The notes below the pieces were generated by a model. That model searched no databases, was not told the origin of the DNA, and was given only the letters and a program-made list of their open reading frames with translations. A stretch of 64,000 nucleotides of DNA from positions 438,409-502,408 of the forward strand of contig NZ_CYUJ01000003.1 of the NCBI RefSeq assembly GCF_001299475.1, written 5' to 3'. Within the stretch, counting starts at the first letter, position 1, and every line of letters begins with the position of its first letter. This document shows, piece by piece, positions 55,101 to 60,440 of this stretch. This DNA is from Neofamilia massiliensis. GTDB taxonomy: Bacteria; Bacillota; Clostridia; Tissierellales; Peptoniphilaceae. Both the position numbers and the translations under genes were made by a program.

Positions 55101-55746
55101 TTTGAGTTACTGGAATTTCTGTAATTTCTAGTTTTAAGATTTTTTCAATTTGTGGATCGACGTCTTCTCCGATGAAGTCTTCTAGGTGAAGGAGATCTAC
55201 TCCTGCTAAAAATAGGTCACCAAAAGAACTGTCTACGTTTTCTAGAGGTACTAGGTCTAGGTAGCCATTTCTGTAATAGACGTCTAAGGCTGGAAGGTTA
55301 TTGGCATCTAGGGCTTGGCCTAGGTATCCTTCTTGTCTTATCTCTTCTTCCTTATTAAATTCTTGGATATGTGAGTTGAATTGATTGAAGTATGGGAAGG
55401 CTGACTCAGTAAAGTCTTTTTGGTCTAAATAAGTATCTTTGTCTACAAAGCTTTCGGCTAGTTCGATATGATCGTCTAGTTTTATTCTGTAGCCGAATCC
55501 TTCTTTTACGTTTTCCCATGACCAATAGATCCTTAGGCCGTAGGCTTTCTTTGGATCTGCTAGGCGAATTTTTTCAGGGTCAAGTCTGTAAAGGTCTGCC
55601 TGATAAATTCCTTCTTTGTATTCTATACTCCTTTGGGCTAATCTTTGGTCGTATTGATCTCTGTCTATGGCGTATACTGGCAAACTTAATGATTGGAATA
55701 AGATTGTTAGTGCCAAGATAAGAGATACTATTCTCTTTTTGTTCAA
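40117..55746 (-). CDS. Giant (5209 aa) LPXTG-type surface protein with many SpaA/Cna-B domains
   Basis: Signal peptide to about residue 26. About 215-540 is an acidic Glu/Asn-rich stalk. About 650-790 is a duplicated helical unit (AAIAMRLAMD / AAIAMRIAMD). At least ten SpaA/Cna-B domains start near residues 1355, 1655, 2160, 2270, 2595, 3640, 4090, 4240, 4715 and 4860, with E-boxes such as YTLKETKAPKG and YALKETKAPKG. Larger beta-rich adhesin-like modules lie between them, and InlB-like repeats at about 3160-3420 (FTMPNSDVTVKAKF, FTMPDTDVTIRVEF, FTMPDEDVWVKILF). The C-terminus is YPWTGGPGT, a TM helix and RRKREVSYGE. It is probably the pilus tip adhesin or a separate giant adhesin. The start is TTG after AAGGAG. 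The frame has no interruption over 15.6 kb. Confidence 0.92.
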   Translation of the reverse strand: MNKKRIVSLILALTILFQSLSLPVYAIDRDQYDQRLAQRSIEYKEGIYQADLYRLDPEKIRLADPKKAYGLRIYWSWENVKEGFGYRIKLDDHIELAESFVDKDTYLDQKDFTESAFPYFNQFNSHIQEFNKEEEIRQEGYLGQALDANNLPALDVYYRNGYLDLVPLENVDSSFGDLFLAGVDLLHLEDFIGEDVDPQIEKILKLEITEIPVTQMTEEENLAEIQEENLESENTLGLFANPLFSRKQKNENTTLEINNQETEEPIEGKNLLEKAKDLFEIENQKPQIIDLDLEKIIDLKTESLERAYIIEENLEEEILDADHQGQNMDSQILNLDENNEIVLELPGEKETEEKALPEENLEQIETKETDNIIEETTEEENNAGEEEPNIEETNIIEENSQPIEENFEEENQQNPQEEIVRDENSIFNPDTEEKSIIQKAEKPLRANSIIKKAPVEKPEEKAPVENKIEREIEKQPVEKTDLEKPLDQERPKEKLEEKETLPWTDLVPAEKHEDQLVDFPEEEEEIAVNGLINLRDKYIKIKAEKGQELFLVDLDQEDPLLAQMTLDQKNNLRPLEEKITSYKADENGNLAISLAPGSYDLIAGEESYHIDLREKLEETFYAFDMTDYNIDRPLELLVDGEEITDPTYVLDLTATEDKIINAAIAMRLAMDKLGLNELGAETIHNFQVSYKLKDSQIIAAYDLAKENTLEDLEAMGQDQPADLEISAQEIKAAIAMRIAMDNLIDLAGTDELGEETINNFQATYELTDDQIKAAYELAKNHSLEELEKMVQDQAEKENRGLEVSEEEFPGAVGAGLEGLENKKFHIMTRFDTSTAVGPIKKDQYFRIHLDEKLTVKPETTLEPIKYNNEVIATPKYNSSDNTITYTITRDITENIQVPLNIPVDYNTANIQLDENGEFVVTNKVSGLGVKAPQDLVPQKVDKNGNLAGSIIEPDRKDVTEIISPDDSNYKITTDAVANPVIKDGKLVGYNWTIKVASDTDLNTLGYKANFTTVKGSGLGVINDVIINGSIGGLKKQLENATGIVDSKHHIPTSGAREVTYNFFTPTRNKQEKYMMDISIVLTNKNKVGAKRIVIDEGWPIEKVKESTPNRVDMNNRTTILGEFTSNTSAKWTVTDAVSTGDVDKDNNISTSLPLETRTLGGGQTLNQNGGQVAVYKIDPTSGKMVQVGQTQTNVNPMPSKGQNPGSSDVGTIAVYEYNTSIPAGNKNPQALGGVEISRYEDLKINQSWTLQEGQKMPSQTIKAVDPNTNNELGKVEVPASQSTDPRRSIIIPQVKVWDIDNFGTATKAQPELTQDFPTNDKDPNTGKTIRYYENNNYYLKETDEYYIHNGATVEEIPTFASFTLIKKDKEGNPLPGATFKLLNGPQVVTDENGKALFSNIGPGRYTLKETKAPKGFKVNTENIILYVDENGRLSKEGGPGTLEIGANPTKSVAHGGYPDYMNAMQYATVDENGDVTTYIYLKANAASHGGSTDRDTRLNIVSEGGEIKRLDDVQVYDVNPYYRDSLRTEMIQQSVDQNTIDMIGNTNVLKSPNDKPIRASRRPRDPYTKELGYKITFPKERFTNDWGFLVVAKSTKDRNSTQQRIHYDWLTDQDTATQAKLTDQYITPTTAEDAKKDTTLTITNEAFQTRPVEVLKIDKDKKPIQGATFVIKDEKGNPITTVTSDAEGKASFGKLPEGKYIIEETEAPAGYNKSNVIFYVTVDDSNQVTYEAKFKTGAGNPVNGKDYWIEDEEQTQEDAKAGVKHVSQTLSIQEGEEGDIGKRPGVWEAYRLESLKYQATIDLENTAPGKRFSIQFDPNLDFTQYFGELPKLLVNGKEVADPYFDYSTNRLTYVFNEDSAGGEGTAKINLRGIIPSKYFAQYDGTYNFTVTVEPGQENVTGDQTITQPVKANYEDYDYDPAAKKTSQSYYFRDVYMGDDGEWYVTALAYYNPIYANEGNNDTLNFNWKSTNYQYGNYVNWKGNGKTPAFTLRDVKVYRTSPNIITQPIEGTEYNKKINKNMPLSFGIRPEQDPTTYTLLYSRSINPNQTITNDRQGNITLNYDPNMLNPFGTMSDKGPLDVQMPSVGPYSNYGYVVEQTFKIDDMNKFNNTWRAFNMSNGSFNSAFVTRANYNKAVGDQTGGEIPKFFSQKVGLFNYKFTPGKFSIEKVNELNNSEKLKGSTFSLTDEDNNTIYRTTDENGKIDFKDLKPGSYTLKEVQAPENYNKSNKTWTVDVSNEGNVTITEFSIGSTGKQLSGDNITLEVTNQPVAQKFVVYKKDGDNRPLEGAEFKLTKKGEDGKFTDFATGTSNDKGVVSFDKDLSQGIYILEETKAPTGYTRLNKKWVVEVDANNKVKVYNYVEPSGTTDPEVNKSILGDQGTKWVNVAKRPLDGWILGDNRQTGYYNNYPVPYKLGTRIVAKNTGEKYVIQRYVINPEADSITLKNASIHREKPQFSNMDWYAGNGVYKIFELDKAVEGKVEDIRLENYGLTEIKGVTATSQNISGQPRLYLDFNDRQITKPIVIDVKVPYTSEDGGVGTGMDLQTDKGLYWKSDYYDRANQIVEGEPVTTSSEAGNIKGAYISEDSLDVTNTLDKKDFSFKKIRAGSTDAVSGATFKLIGPEPKEDHRYAKSDANGNVKFRDLEPGVYKLIETGAAQGYEKANTDWTVTITRDGKTYIRDNDTEGTQGPKWQKVNDFDKENAGRERESSSYDLNPYNAGKANKSYITEVDKANKKFRQVFIVNKQRNYLNNPKLEIHFYPENRNLSEENTKILSIKEVGANSEPNKIENAGKDVPYTSKIETRKTKEGQDIDRFVINTTVDQSKTLMVEVESVLPESGPFGLGMDFINRGTYWAAEKYNSLDSVNLDPVPPSTVEKNATIVVKDGNPTGTNNLGPVRTMAFRSSGLTQELRVDPQSVTALALDENLSQATNLPGKILEEYMTGKQTLNLENQIQNDETTSQINSGLEIGDELVGTPVGAGEGWQAIDPTRSETPTTKANPNNPVQVQTKITDINKDTKQFKQVFLINGSLNNNNKFPLNLHREPLASLVPTDIISYEVYTTKSTSIDNVVKGSKVRANNPSEDPYSDNKVRLYWDTAKNNYFYIEVTARYVENGSVGLGMDYFYSKSGAPNTWPSYWGAQYYNSANDINKTQEQTYDVNLLTTSDVGTGGTLNSSVRTAKAGDIVNVTPEINPGYILEKFEVLDSTGAQVSYTNNGTSYSFTMPNSDVTVKAKFKKQAEEPTKHKIYTQTPSHGSFTVDKTEAAKGEVVTITPKPAQGYRVKEIYVGSGAGQVPVNNNKFTMPDTDVTIRVEFEQVSQPQPTKHNINIIKTEGGTVKADKSTAEQGETVKLTITPDTGYEIQASILLDKNDLQVQGSSISHLDNTFTMPDEDVWVKILFKKSETPAKSFIVGKENDGGRGGVTVDPTQSRDGYAKVGEKVTFTLYPYNGYKATKATVTKNNGQRLSDTEVIFDPATNKGYFIMPDISPSTGVTVRGVFEKIPEGERTASEERTETLNYKTDVIVDENLAPGERVVDREGTNGQVKYRYTATYNKAKTTGQTDVAAPADWPADVIAALKAGKQSGEVITNFEKLELSRTEPTNAKVRIGKSDDPLDSFDPDTTGDILIQDLENNINKDLQITNKTGGLGLKILKRDINDIPLEGAEFTIKKMTDGTYEKEDTDFTQLTGKSDANGDLVFKDKDGKEVKLEKGFYVITETKAPVGFKESSADWKIEVKDDGGRIYAEYKGPQETSASLIEDNDKANAGKSFDNAGIKYYSRLTYLDPEAKTFVQRIYVDTRGYTGSDQINVQITPKYKREEIDTPSKPPVTIKEGVKTAYRTTYEITNPEANEDVQKGNYDTILRSYDLSKKDMSMVNTARWRPFDWGFDEDQLNLGKGVYIIDVEGYYDTSIIDGVVTNEVKYDDNYNLLDENGQIISDKELFKTKDPAKKEPYKRTDIPEEDLGKIDLKIDFFDGKREFKQLKFDENGNPYYEAFPGASFQGGAKALTEAKNVTEYKAPGAKYANFVSRKITVDGKTYDTGIIDPSIDKNPTYTANTSVNLKPVYTSDKPTEIPKDGLVVENEREKFNITFSKHGRDNPEDDLNSEAVTENRLEGAIFKLQKQVAGGYEDVPGSTVSSAFNGYFGFRGLEPGRYRLLEVRPPKDYAPLKGAVLQFTIAYEKGDIDKETGEITPGRGVITLEYDNANGIIQYAGKNAEGSGQLTDFVTSATAKNMGKIINNKPGKGKVVIKKKDLDGKLVEGAKFKLTRTSLAKNTDGTTPEDASQIGEVGTDGKLIFEDLIIGNYELEEIKPGDGHQNIGQKWRFTVGGKGLDPYSGPIERTGQDLTSKITLESSKMEIIKPDNDEATATANTIYPNSAHLLSFDNDFKIADGTVIKPGDYFQLDISSYTDLYGIYNKDLVSGLDIFADGIGTIAKAEYDDQNNVITYTFTEYANTYELTDFKNKLISHIDRFAFEPQNDKAVYQNVPVGFKMKGDQEGQYKNINVIFDAGTHSTPENVYRRYPNISSKITYFDYKTGEFEHIIYVNRDQMNIIDGTLRYTPGMDIENVSFNIYKVNYNYINPNYQYGNYYKNLILSPSYAVNINDFVNKGYISSFYNYYGEITKQDGYSYTFPYYWDSYNRVYRNFLSSDDTYIIRVTGKIKGEDKSFYGATTNLDRYNIYGVPYMGVERQDYVYGLQNENTAEGKLEITAINPKNEINFKKVDQEGKPLEGAKFALIKFDKNTKKWSETPVSGSVKTSGKDGLIHYEKLSPGKYALIEIEAPKGYKKIEGHIEEFTVEANGTITRLVEKPKEEKTETTENSSALANIAEKLKTAAKAIVGDTTEKVSQAAGTAPINVVNYKDIEFIKVDGDKKETFLPGAEFEVWYKEKEDEKYQPYKIKTTEDGKEVEKTKTVTSGKDGKFVLNPSKPGYYALKETKAPKGYAKYPGWIKEFKLENGKIQVLEKDLNKATHKTSAKSLITSEILEVDKDTGTFKQRIIINPNHTEMTIPSYESYIRIKENDWKITPKYKESTGNGKGIGGEVNVAILKKDGDKTLESLTKDDFKEYDAISFTTAGNVTGSRYGLKEMLGETSTTDKPLTTTDSIVMEFTGKLDDTNTTGIADQLFELVFDSQIDDSIEDKLDLSILAGDKPLYGDLDTTKPIQIENRKAEYPWTGGPGTVIFILAGLSLMTAAAYVYRRKREVSYGE

Positions 55747-55842
55747 GTTACTACTCTCCTTAATCTAGAAATTTTATTTTTATTTTTTTTCGTTTTTTTC
55801 TAATTTTCGTATATTTTTCACTATTACATTCTTATGTCAATA

Positions 55843-55871
55843 ATATTACATCTTATTAACAACATTGTCAA
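55843..55871 (-). promoter_or_regulatory. Promoter of the giant surface protein gene
   Basis: TTGACA (55866-55871), 17-bp spacer, TAATAT (55843-55848) on the minus strand, about 90 bp before the start. A second TTGACA at 55835-55840 has only a weak -10. Confidence 0.7.
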
Positions 55872-57285
55872 CTGTTTTAGTGTAGTAATCTTTAAATTTT
55901 TTAAAAATTTTGTTAATTTTTTTAGTTTTTACTTAAATTTAATCTTTTATTGATTTTTTGCTTGGATTTTTTAGATTTTTCTTTGTCCCCAAGGGGATGG
56001 GGAAAAAGTTTTTTAGGCCACTGTATATTGATAATCGTTTCTAATTTGTCTTTTGTTTTTAGATTTATTGTTAGTGGATTCGTTTTAATGTATTAAAGTT
56101 TGTTGTTGGGGTTTTGATAGTTTTAATTTTGTTTTTTGTTTTATTTTTGTAATTTTTGTCTTTTTTTGTTACAAAGATGATATAATTGTGAATTTGTTTT
56201 ATTTGTCTGCTGGTTTTATGTGTTTAGTTTTATTTTTGCTGGGTATCAATGTATTTATGGAAAAGGGGACAGACCTAAAGGACTGTCCCCACAATATGGC
56301 GAGCAAGGGAAAGATTTTAGAATCTGTTCCCTTTTTTTGTGATTTGAATTAGATTTGCTGTTAGCTAAGGTTTTGTGGTGAACACCGGGGACAGGCCGCA
56401 AGGGACAGTCCCCTGACGTTTGGGAATGGATTTTAGAATCTCTTCCTTTTTTTGTGATTTGTTGTTGTGGTCAACGGGGGGCAGGCCGCTTAAACCATAT
56501 ACTTTTTCTGCGGAAGGCTGCTTCGCTATTTGTTGAAGTTGTTTAGGAAAAAAATTTAGTTTCTTAACTTACAAATTGTGTTAGGCTTCGCCATTTGCGA
56601 AAAGAATTTAAGCTAAATAGTCTTTCTTTCTTTTAAAATAATTTTGGTTGACTTCGCAGTTTATTGAAGTTATTTCGGTTAGTTACTTTTTCTGTTAGCA
56701 GAAAGATTCTCAGTTCTTGGGGAGGAGAACGAAGGGAAGCTCGAGCAGTCAGATTCTACCAATCGACTTTCCCTATCGGTCGGTCTCTTGGGAATCTTTT
56801 GCACAAGACCTGTAACCAAATCAAAGATTTGGACTAGGGCTTCGACTCCCTCATGTTCTCCTCCCCAATCCCCTCCTCTTTTTACACCCTGTAGAGCTCT
56901 TGCAGAGGGCTGCTAGCACCGTTGGCTAGAAGTGTTTAAGTTAATAGTGTTTTCTTTCTTTTAGAAGAGTTGTGGTTTGCTTCGCCATTTGCGAAAAGAA
57001 TTTAAGCTAAATAGTCTTTCTCATTGGCTTAGTGATTCTCTAAACTCAGAAAGAGGCTAAGGGAGCTGGCAGTCAGATTCAACCAATCGACCTTCCTTTC
57101 AGTCGGCTTCTTTGCGGTGAAGGGGGACAGACCACAAGGGTCAGTCCCCACGCTTTCTCGGGCAAGGGACAGATTTGGATTAGGGCTTTGACTGTCCCCT
57201 AACTCAAAAAACATTCTCAAAAAACCGGGGATACACCTGAAGGAATGTCCCCAAAAAATGAATCTCCCCAGTCAAAAACTAAAAT
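55872..57285. repeat. Intergenic region: AT-rich part, then repeats
   Basis: 55872-56260 is strongly AT-rich with no gene. Then: REP units 56265-56290 and 56387-56413; GCGAAGC-type units at about 56517, 56584 and 56652 (67-bp spacing); a core copy forward (56745-56845) inside GGGGAGGAGAAC...GTTCTCCTCCCC arms; a further GCGAAGC unit near 56979; a core copy (from about 57067) broken by a REP unit at 57123-57149, with its right end (GATTTGGATTAGGGCTTTGA) near 57171; and a REP-like unit at 57227-57252. A short frame here is not credible as a gene. Confidence 0.7.
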
Positions 57286-57327
57286 CCTATTTAATTTTAT
57301 TTCCGTTTTGGAATTATTCTTAAATAG
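57286..57327. repeat. 42-nt imperfect palindrome upstream of the DUF4143 gene
   Basis: CCTATTTAA at the left pairs with TTAAATAG(A) at the right, with TTTCC/GGAA inside. An identical 42-nt copy lies at 58818-58859, after the gene. Confidence 0.85.
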
Positions 57328-57329
57328 AC

Positions 57330-57358
57330 TTGCTTGTCTTAGAATTAAATTGTATAAT
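57330..57358 (+). promoter_or_regulatory. Promoter of the DUF4143 ATPase gene
   Basis: TTGCTT (57330-57335), 17-bp spacer, TATAAT (57353-57358). It lies between two palindromes, with the start site predicted inside the second. Confidence 0.5.
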
Positions 57359-57359
57359 G

Positions 57360-57398
57360 TATTTAATTTAATTTCCGAAATGGAAATAATCTTAAATA
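57360..57398 (+). promoter_or_regulatory. Palindrome at the predicted transcription start (operator-like)
   Basis: TATTTAA...TTAAATA with inner ATTTCC-GAAAT-GGAAAT. It is related to the flanking 42-nt palindrome, but with a different loop and a more perfect inner stem. Its position at +1 fits an operator or 5' hairpin for self-control. Confidence 0.5.
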
Positions 57399-57415
57399 GA
57401 AATAGGGGAAATATT

Positions 57416-58714
57416 ATGATCATTAAACGCGATTTTTATTTGGATAAGTTGATAAGAAAAATGGATAACGGATTTATCAAGATTATTACAGGAATTAGAA
57501 GATGTGGGAAATCTTTTTTGCTTAATAATCTTTTTTATAATCACCTACTTGAAAGTGGGGTTGATGATAAACACATTATAAGATTTGCCTTCGATTCAGG
57601 AAATGATTTATTAAAAATTGGCGAAGATCTAATGGATTTAGATACCTTGAGTGGTGAAAGGTTAGTTGATCCTAAGAAATTTCTAGAATATATAAATAGT
57701 AAAACTAATAACACTGATAAGTTTTATATACTCTTAGACGAGGTTCAATTGTTAGCATCTTTTGAGCAGGTCTTAAATGGATTTTTGCGTCAAGATAATT
57801 TTGATGTTTATGTTACTGGTAGTAATTCAAAGTTTTTGTCTAAGGATATTATTACAGAATTTGCTGGTAGAGGTGATGAGATTCACGTTATGCCACTTTC
57901 TTTTTCTGAATTTCTCCAAACTTTTGATGGTGATAAAGAAGATGCTTTTGCCGAATACCAAGTATATGGCGGTTTGCCGGCACAAGCTTTGATGAAAACT
58001 GATGAAGACAAAATGAATTATCTAAAAAATCAATTGGAGAATGTCTATTTGCGCGATATTATAAATAGGTATGATGTTCGTTTAGGTTCAGAGTTAGAGG
58101 ACCTGCTTAATATTTTGGCTTCTGGTATTTCTACTCTTACTAATCCAAAAAAGATTTCTTCAACTTTTTTATCTGTTAAAAATTCAAAAATTTCTGCAAG
58201 TACTATTGATAAATTTATTGGATATTTTGAAGATGCCTTTATGATTAAAAGAGTCTACAGGTATGATGTTAAGGGCCGTAAATATATTGGAACTCCTTAT
58301 AAAATATACTTTGAGGACCTAGGGCTTAGAAATGCAAAATTAAATTTTAGGCAGGTAGAGCCAACTCACTTAATGGAAAACATTATTTATAATGAACTCA
58401 GATTTCGTGGTTATATGGTTGATGTAGGAATGGTCATAAAAAGAGAAAGTGATGATAATAGGGATATAAAAAAACAACTAGAGGTTGATTTTATTGCGAA
58501 TTTAGGAAGTAAAAGATATTATATTCAGTCTGCTTACAGTCTTCCTTCCCTTGATAAAATGAATCAAGAAAAAGCGTCTTTGTTAAATATAGATGATTCT
58601 TTTAAAAAAATTATTATAGTAAAAGACAGAGTAAAACCATTTAGAGACGAAAATGGAATACTAACTATTAATCTCTTTGACTTTTTATTGGATAAGAATA
58701 GTTTAGATTTGTAG
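57416..58714 (+). CDS. AAA+ ATPase with C-terminal DUF4143
   Basis: The 432 residues have a P-loop (IITGIRRCGKSFLL, about 19-32), Walker B (FYILLDEVQLL), an arginine-rich sensor region (YVTGSNSKFLSKDI, FAGRGDEIHVMPLSFSEF) and a C-terminal DUF4143 domain (GTPYKIYFEDLGLRNAKLNF...ENIIYNELRFRGYMVDVG) with a nuclease-like VDFIANLGSKRYYIQSAY. The family is very common in anaerobes and its function is unknown. The DUF4143 fold resembles restriction-type nucleases. ATG at 57416 has AGGGGAA upstream; the frame is open from 57245 but the earlier part is repeat DNA. The gene stands alone, bracketed by palindromes. Confidence 0.88.
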   Translation: MIIKRDFYLDKLIRKMDNGFIKIITGIRRCGKSFLLNNLFYNHLLESGVDDKHIIRFAFDSGNDLLKIGEDLMDLDTLSGERLVDPKKFLEYINSKTNNTDKFYILLDEVQLLASFEQVLNGFLRQDNFDVYVTGSNSKFLSKDIITEFAGRGDEIHVMPLSFSEFLQTFDGDKEDAFAEYQVYGGLPAQALMKTDEDKMNYLKNQLENVYLRDIINRYDVRLGSELEDLLNILASGISTLTNPKKISSTFLSVKNSKISASTIDKFIGYFEDAFMIKRVYRYDVKGRKYIGTPYKIYFEDLGLRNAKLNFRQVEPTHLMENIIYNELRFRGYMVDVGMVIKRESDDNRDIKKQLEVDFIANLGSKRYYIQSAYSLPSLDKMNQEKASLLNIDDSFKKIIIVKDRVKPFRDENGILTINLFDFLLDKNSLDL

Positions 58715-58770
58715 CAAGTTGCGGTGATACACTGTTAGCAAGAGTTATTTTTTTATTTAAGATAGTAGGT

Positions 58771-58816
58771 CTTTAGTTTGTCACGGATTTTGTATAGCAT
58801 TCGTGACAGTCTAAAG
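58771..58816 (+). other. Long hairpin after the DUF4143 gene
   Basis: CTTTAG pairs with CTAAAG and TGTCACG with CGTGACA, around a 16-nt loop. It directly adjoins the 42-nt palindrome at 58818. It may be a terminator without a clear T run or part of a mobile unit end. Confidence 0.45.
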
Positions 58817-58817
58817 G

Positions 58818-58859
58818 CCTATTTAATTTTATTTCCGTTTTGGAATTATTCTTAAATAG
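58818..58859. repeat. 42-nt palindrome downstream of the DUF4143 gene
   Basis: Identical over 42 nt to 57286-57327 and in the same orientation. The gene and its control region are thus flanked by direct copies of a palindrome. Confidence 0.85.
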
Positions 58860-59456
58860 GATTTTGCTTAAATGATTGGTAAGATTTGTTAGGGGACATT
58901 CATTTATGTGTGTCCCCGGTAAATGGTGGTAGGCTATCGCCAATCGCAAATTGAGTTTAGGAAAAATGTTTTTTCTTTCTTTTGAATGATTGTGGTTGGC
59001 TTCGCCATATTCTAAATTTATTGTGACGCATAATCTTTCTCATTGACTTAATGAGTTGCCACCTCAGGAGGAGGCTAAGGGAGCTGGCAGTAAGATTCTA
59101 GCCAATCGACCTTCCTTTCAGTCGATCTCTTGGGAATCTTTTGCATAAGACCTGTTAGCCAAATCAAAGATTTGGACTAGGGCTTTAATTCTCCCTCATC
59201 GCCTCCTCCCGAGACCCTCCTCCCCCTTCACCCTAAACTGTTCCTGCGGAAGGCTGCTTCGCCGATTGCCAAGAGAATTGAGGTTAAATAGTTTTTCTTT
59301 CTTTTAAGATAATTGTGGTTTGCTTCGCCGTTGGCAAATTGAGTTTAGGAAAAATGTTTTTTCTTTCTTTTTAAAGTTTGTGGTAGGTTTCGCCGATTTC
59401 TAGGGGACAGGCCCAAAGGGACAGTCCCCTGGCATAGAAACAGAGCAACAAAAAAT
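58860..59456. repeat. Repeat-rich region upstream of the histidine operon end
   Basis: No gene is visible. Contents: a REP unit (58892-58917); GCGAAGC units at about 58932 and 58998; a core copy forward (59096-59188) inside CTCAGGAGGAGGC...GCCTCCTCCCGAG arms; the flank ACCCTAAACTGTTCCTGCGG; GCGAAGC units at about 59257, 59321 and 59387 (64-66-bp spacing); and a REP unit (59403-59429). Confidence 0.75.
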
Positions 59457-59490
59457 GGGGACACAGCTGAAGCAATGTCCCCATTTTTTT
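59457..59490 (-). terminator. REP-like palindrome acting as terminator of the hut/ftcD operon
   Basis: On the minus strand GGGGACATTGC...GTGTCCCC is followed by ATTTTTTG, 27 bp after the ftcD stop. The plus strand also has a T run, so it is probably bidirectional. Confidence 0.6.
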
Positions 59491-59509
59491 TGTTTCTCAT
59501 ATTTTATTT

Positions 59510-60415
59510 TTACTTGCTCATTGAGTCTAGTAGTCTCTTTTCTAAAATTTGATTGATGTCGAAGTTTTCGATTTGAAGGTAGTATTCTGCTGCGTCTAAT
59601 AGGGATTTCATTGGTACTGTTCCTATTACTTCTGATCCTACTACGTTTACGCCGTATCTTCTAGCTTCCATTTTTACCATTTCAAAGGCTTGGTAAACTC
59701 TTGTTTTTTCGTAGTTTACTAGGTTCATTGATACTTGGGTAATGTTTCTTTCTTCTACTTTTAGGCCGATTCCTTTTACATATCTAAGGCCGCCACCAAT
59801 GTGTCTAACTTTTTTTGCTATTGCGTTTGCGATTTCTACGTCTGGTGTGTCTAGGTTTATGTTAAAGGCTACTAGTGGAACTCTAGCTCCTACTGCTGTT
59901 GCTCCGCTTTTCTTGTTCATTTCTCTTGGGCCGTAGTCTGGTTCCCATCCTTCTTCGTGAATTTTGTCAAAGAAGGCTTCGTATTGGCCTTTTCTAACTT
60001 TTGCTAGGTTTTTTCTGTCAGCTTTTGTTGCTGCGTCTTCGTATAGGTAAACTGGAATGCCCATGTCTCCCATTACTTTTCCTACTTCGTTAGCTAATTC
60101 TATACATTCGTCCATTGTCACTTCTGATACTGGTGTAAATGGTACTACGTCTGTTGCTCCCATTCTTGGGTGGGCGCCTTCGTGAGTTGACATATCTATT
60201 AGTTCTGTTGCAACTTTAATGGCGTTTATTACTGCTTCTTTTACTTTTTCTGGTTCGCCTATTACTGTTACTACTGACCTGTTGTGGTCTGGGTCTGATG
60301 AGTAGTCTAATAGAGTTACGTCTTCTATTTTTCTAATTTCGTCGACAATTTTTTCTACTTTTTCAAGGTCTCTACCTTCTGAAAAATTTGGTACACATTC
60401 AACTAATCTTGCCAT
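59510..60415 (-). CDS. ftcD: Glutamate formimidoyltransferase
   Basis: The 301 residues match FTCD N-terminal enzymes: start MARLVECVPNFSEGRD, then LLDYSSDPDHNRSVVTVIG and THEGAHPRMGATDVVPFTPV. It moves the formimino group from formimino-glutamate to THF, releasing glutamate in histidine breakdown. In mammals it is fused to the cyclodeaminase; here that is a separate gene (fchA) in the same operon. The gene is last in the operon, 25 bp after fhs. AAGGAGG precedes ATG. Confidence 0.95.
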   Translation of the reverse strand: MARLVECVPNFSEGRDLEKVEKIVDEIRKIEDVTLLDYSSDPDHNRSVVTVIGEPEKVKEAVINAIKVATELIDMSTHEGAHPRMGATDVVPFTPVSEVTMDECIELANEVGKVMGDMGIPVYLYEDAATKADRKNLAKVRKGQYEAFFDKIHEEGWEPDYGPREMNKKSGATAVGARVPLVAFNINLDTPDVEIANAIAKKVRHIGGGLRYVKGIGLKVEERNITQVSMNLVNYEKTRVYQAFEMVKMEARRYGVNVVGSEVIGTVPMKSLLDAAEYYLQIENFDINQILEKRLLDSMSK

Positions 60416-60440
60416 TTTAATATCCTCCTTAAGATATCTT

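Noticed and set aside
40307-55721. Many plus-strand frames opposite the giant surface gene
   Set aside because: Shadow frames caused by the codon composition of the long coding strand; no ribosome sites and no domain.
57029-57220. Short minus-strand frame near the DUF4143 gene
   Set aside because: It is made of core and REP sequence and is not conserved in the other copies.
57245-57415. N-terminal extension of the DUF4143 ATPase
   Set aside because: It would be read through the palindrome, promoter and start-site region; the ATG at 57416 has a ribosome site and gives the normal family start.
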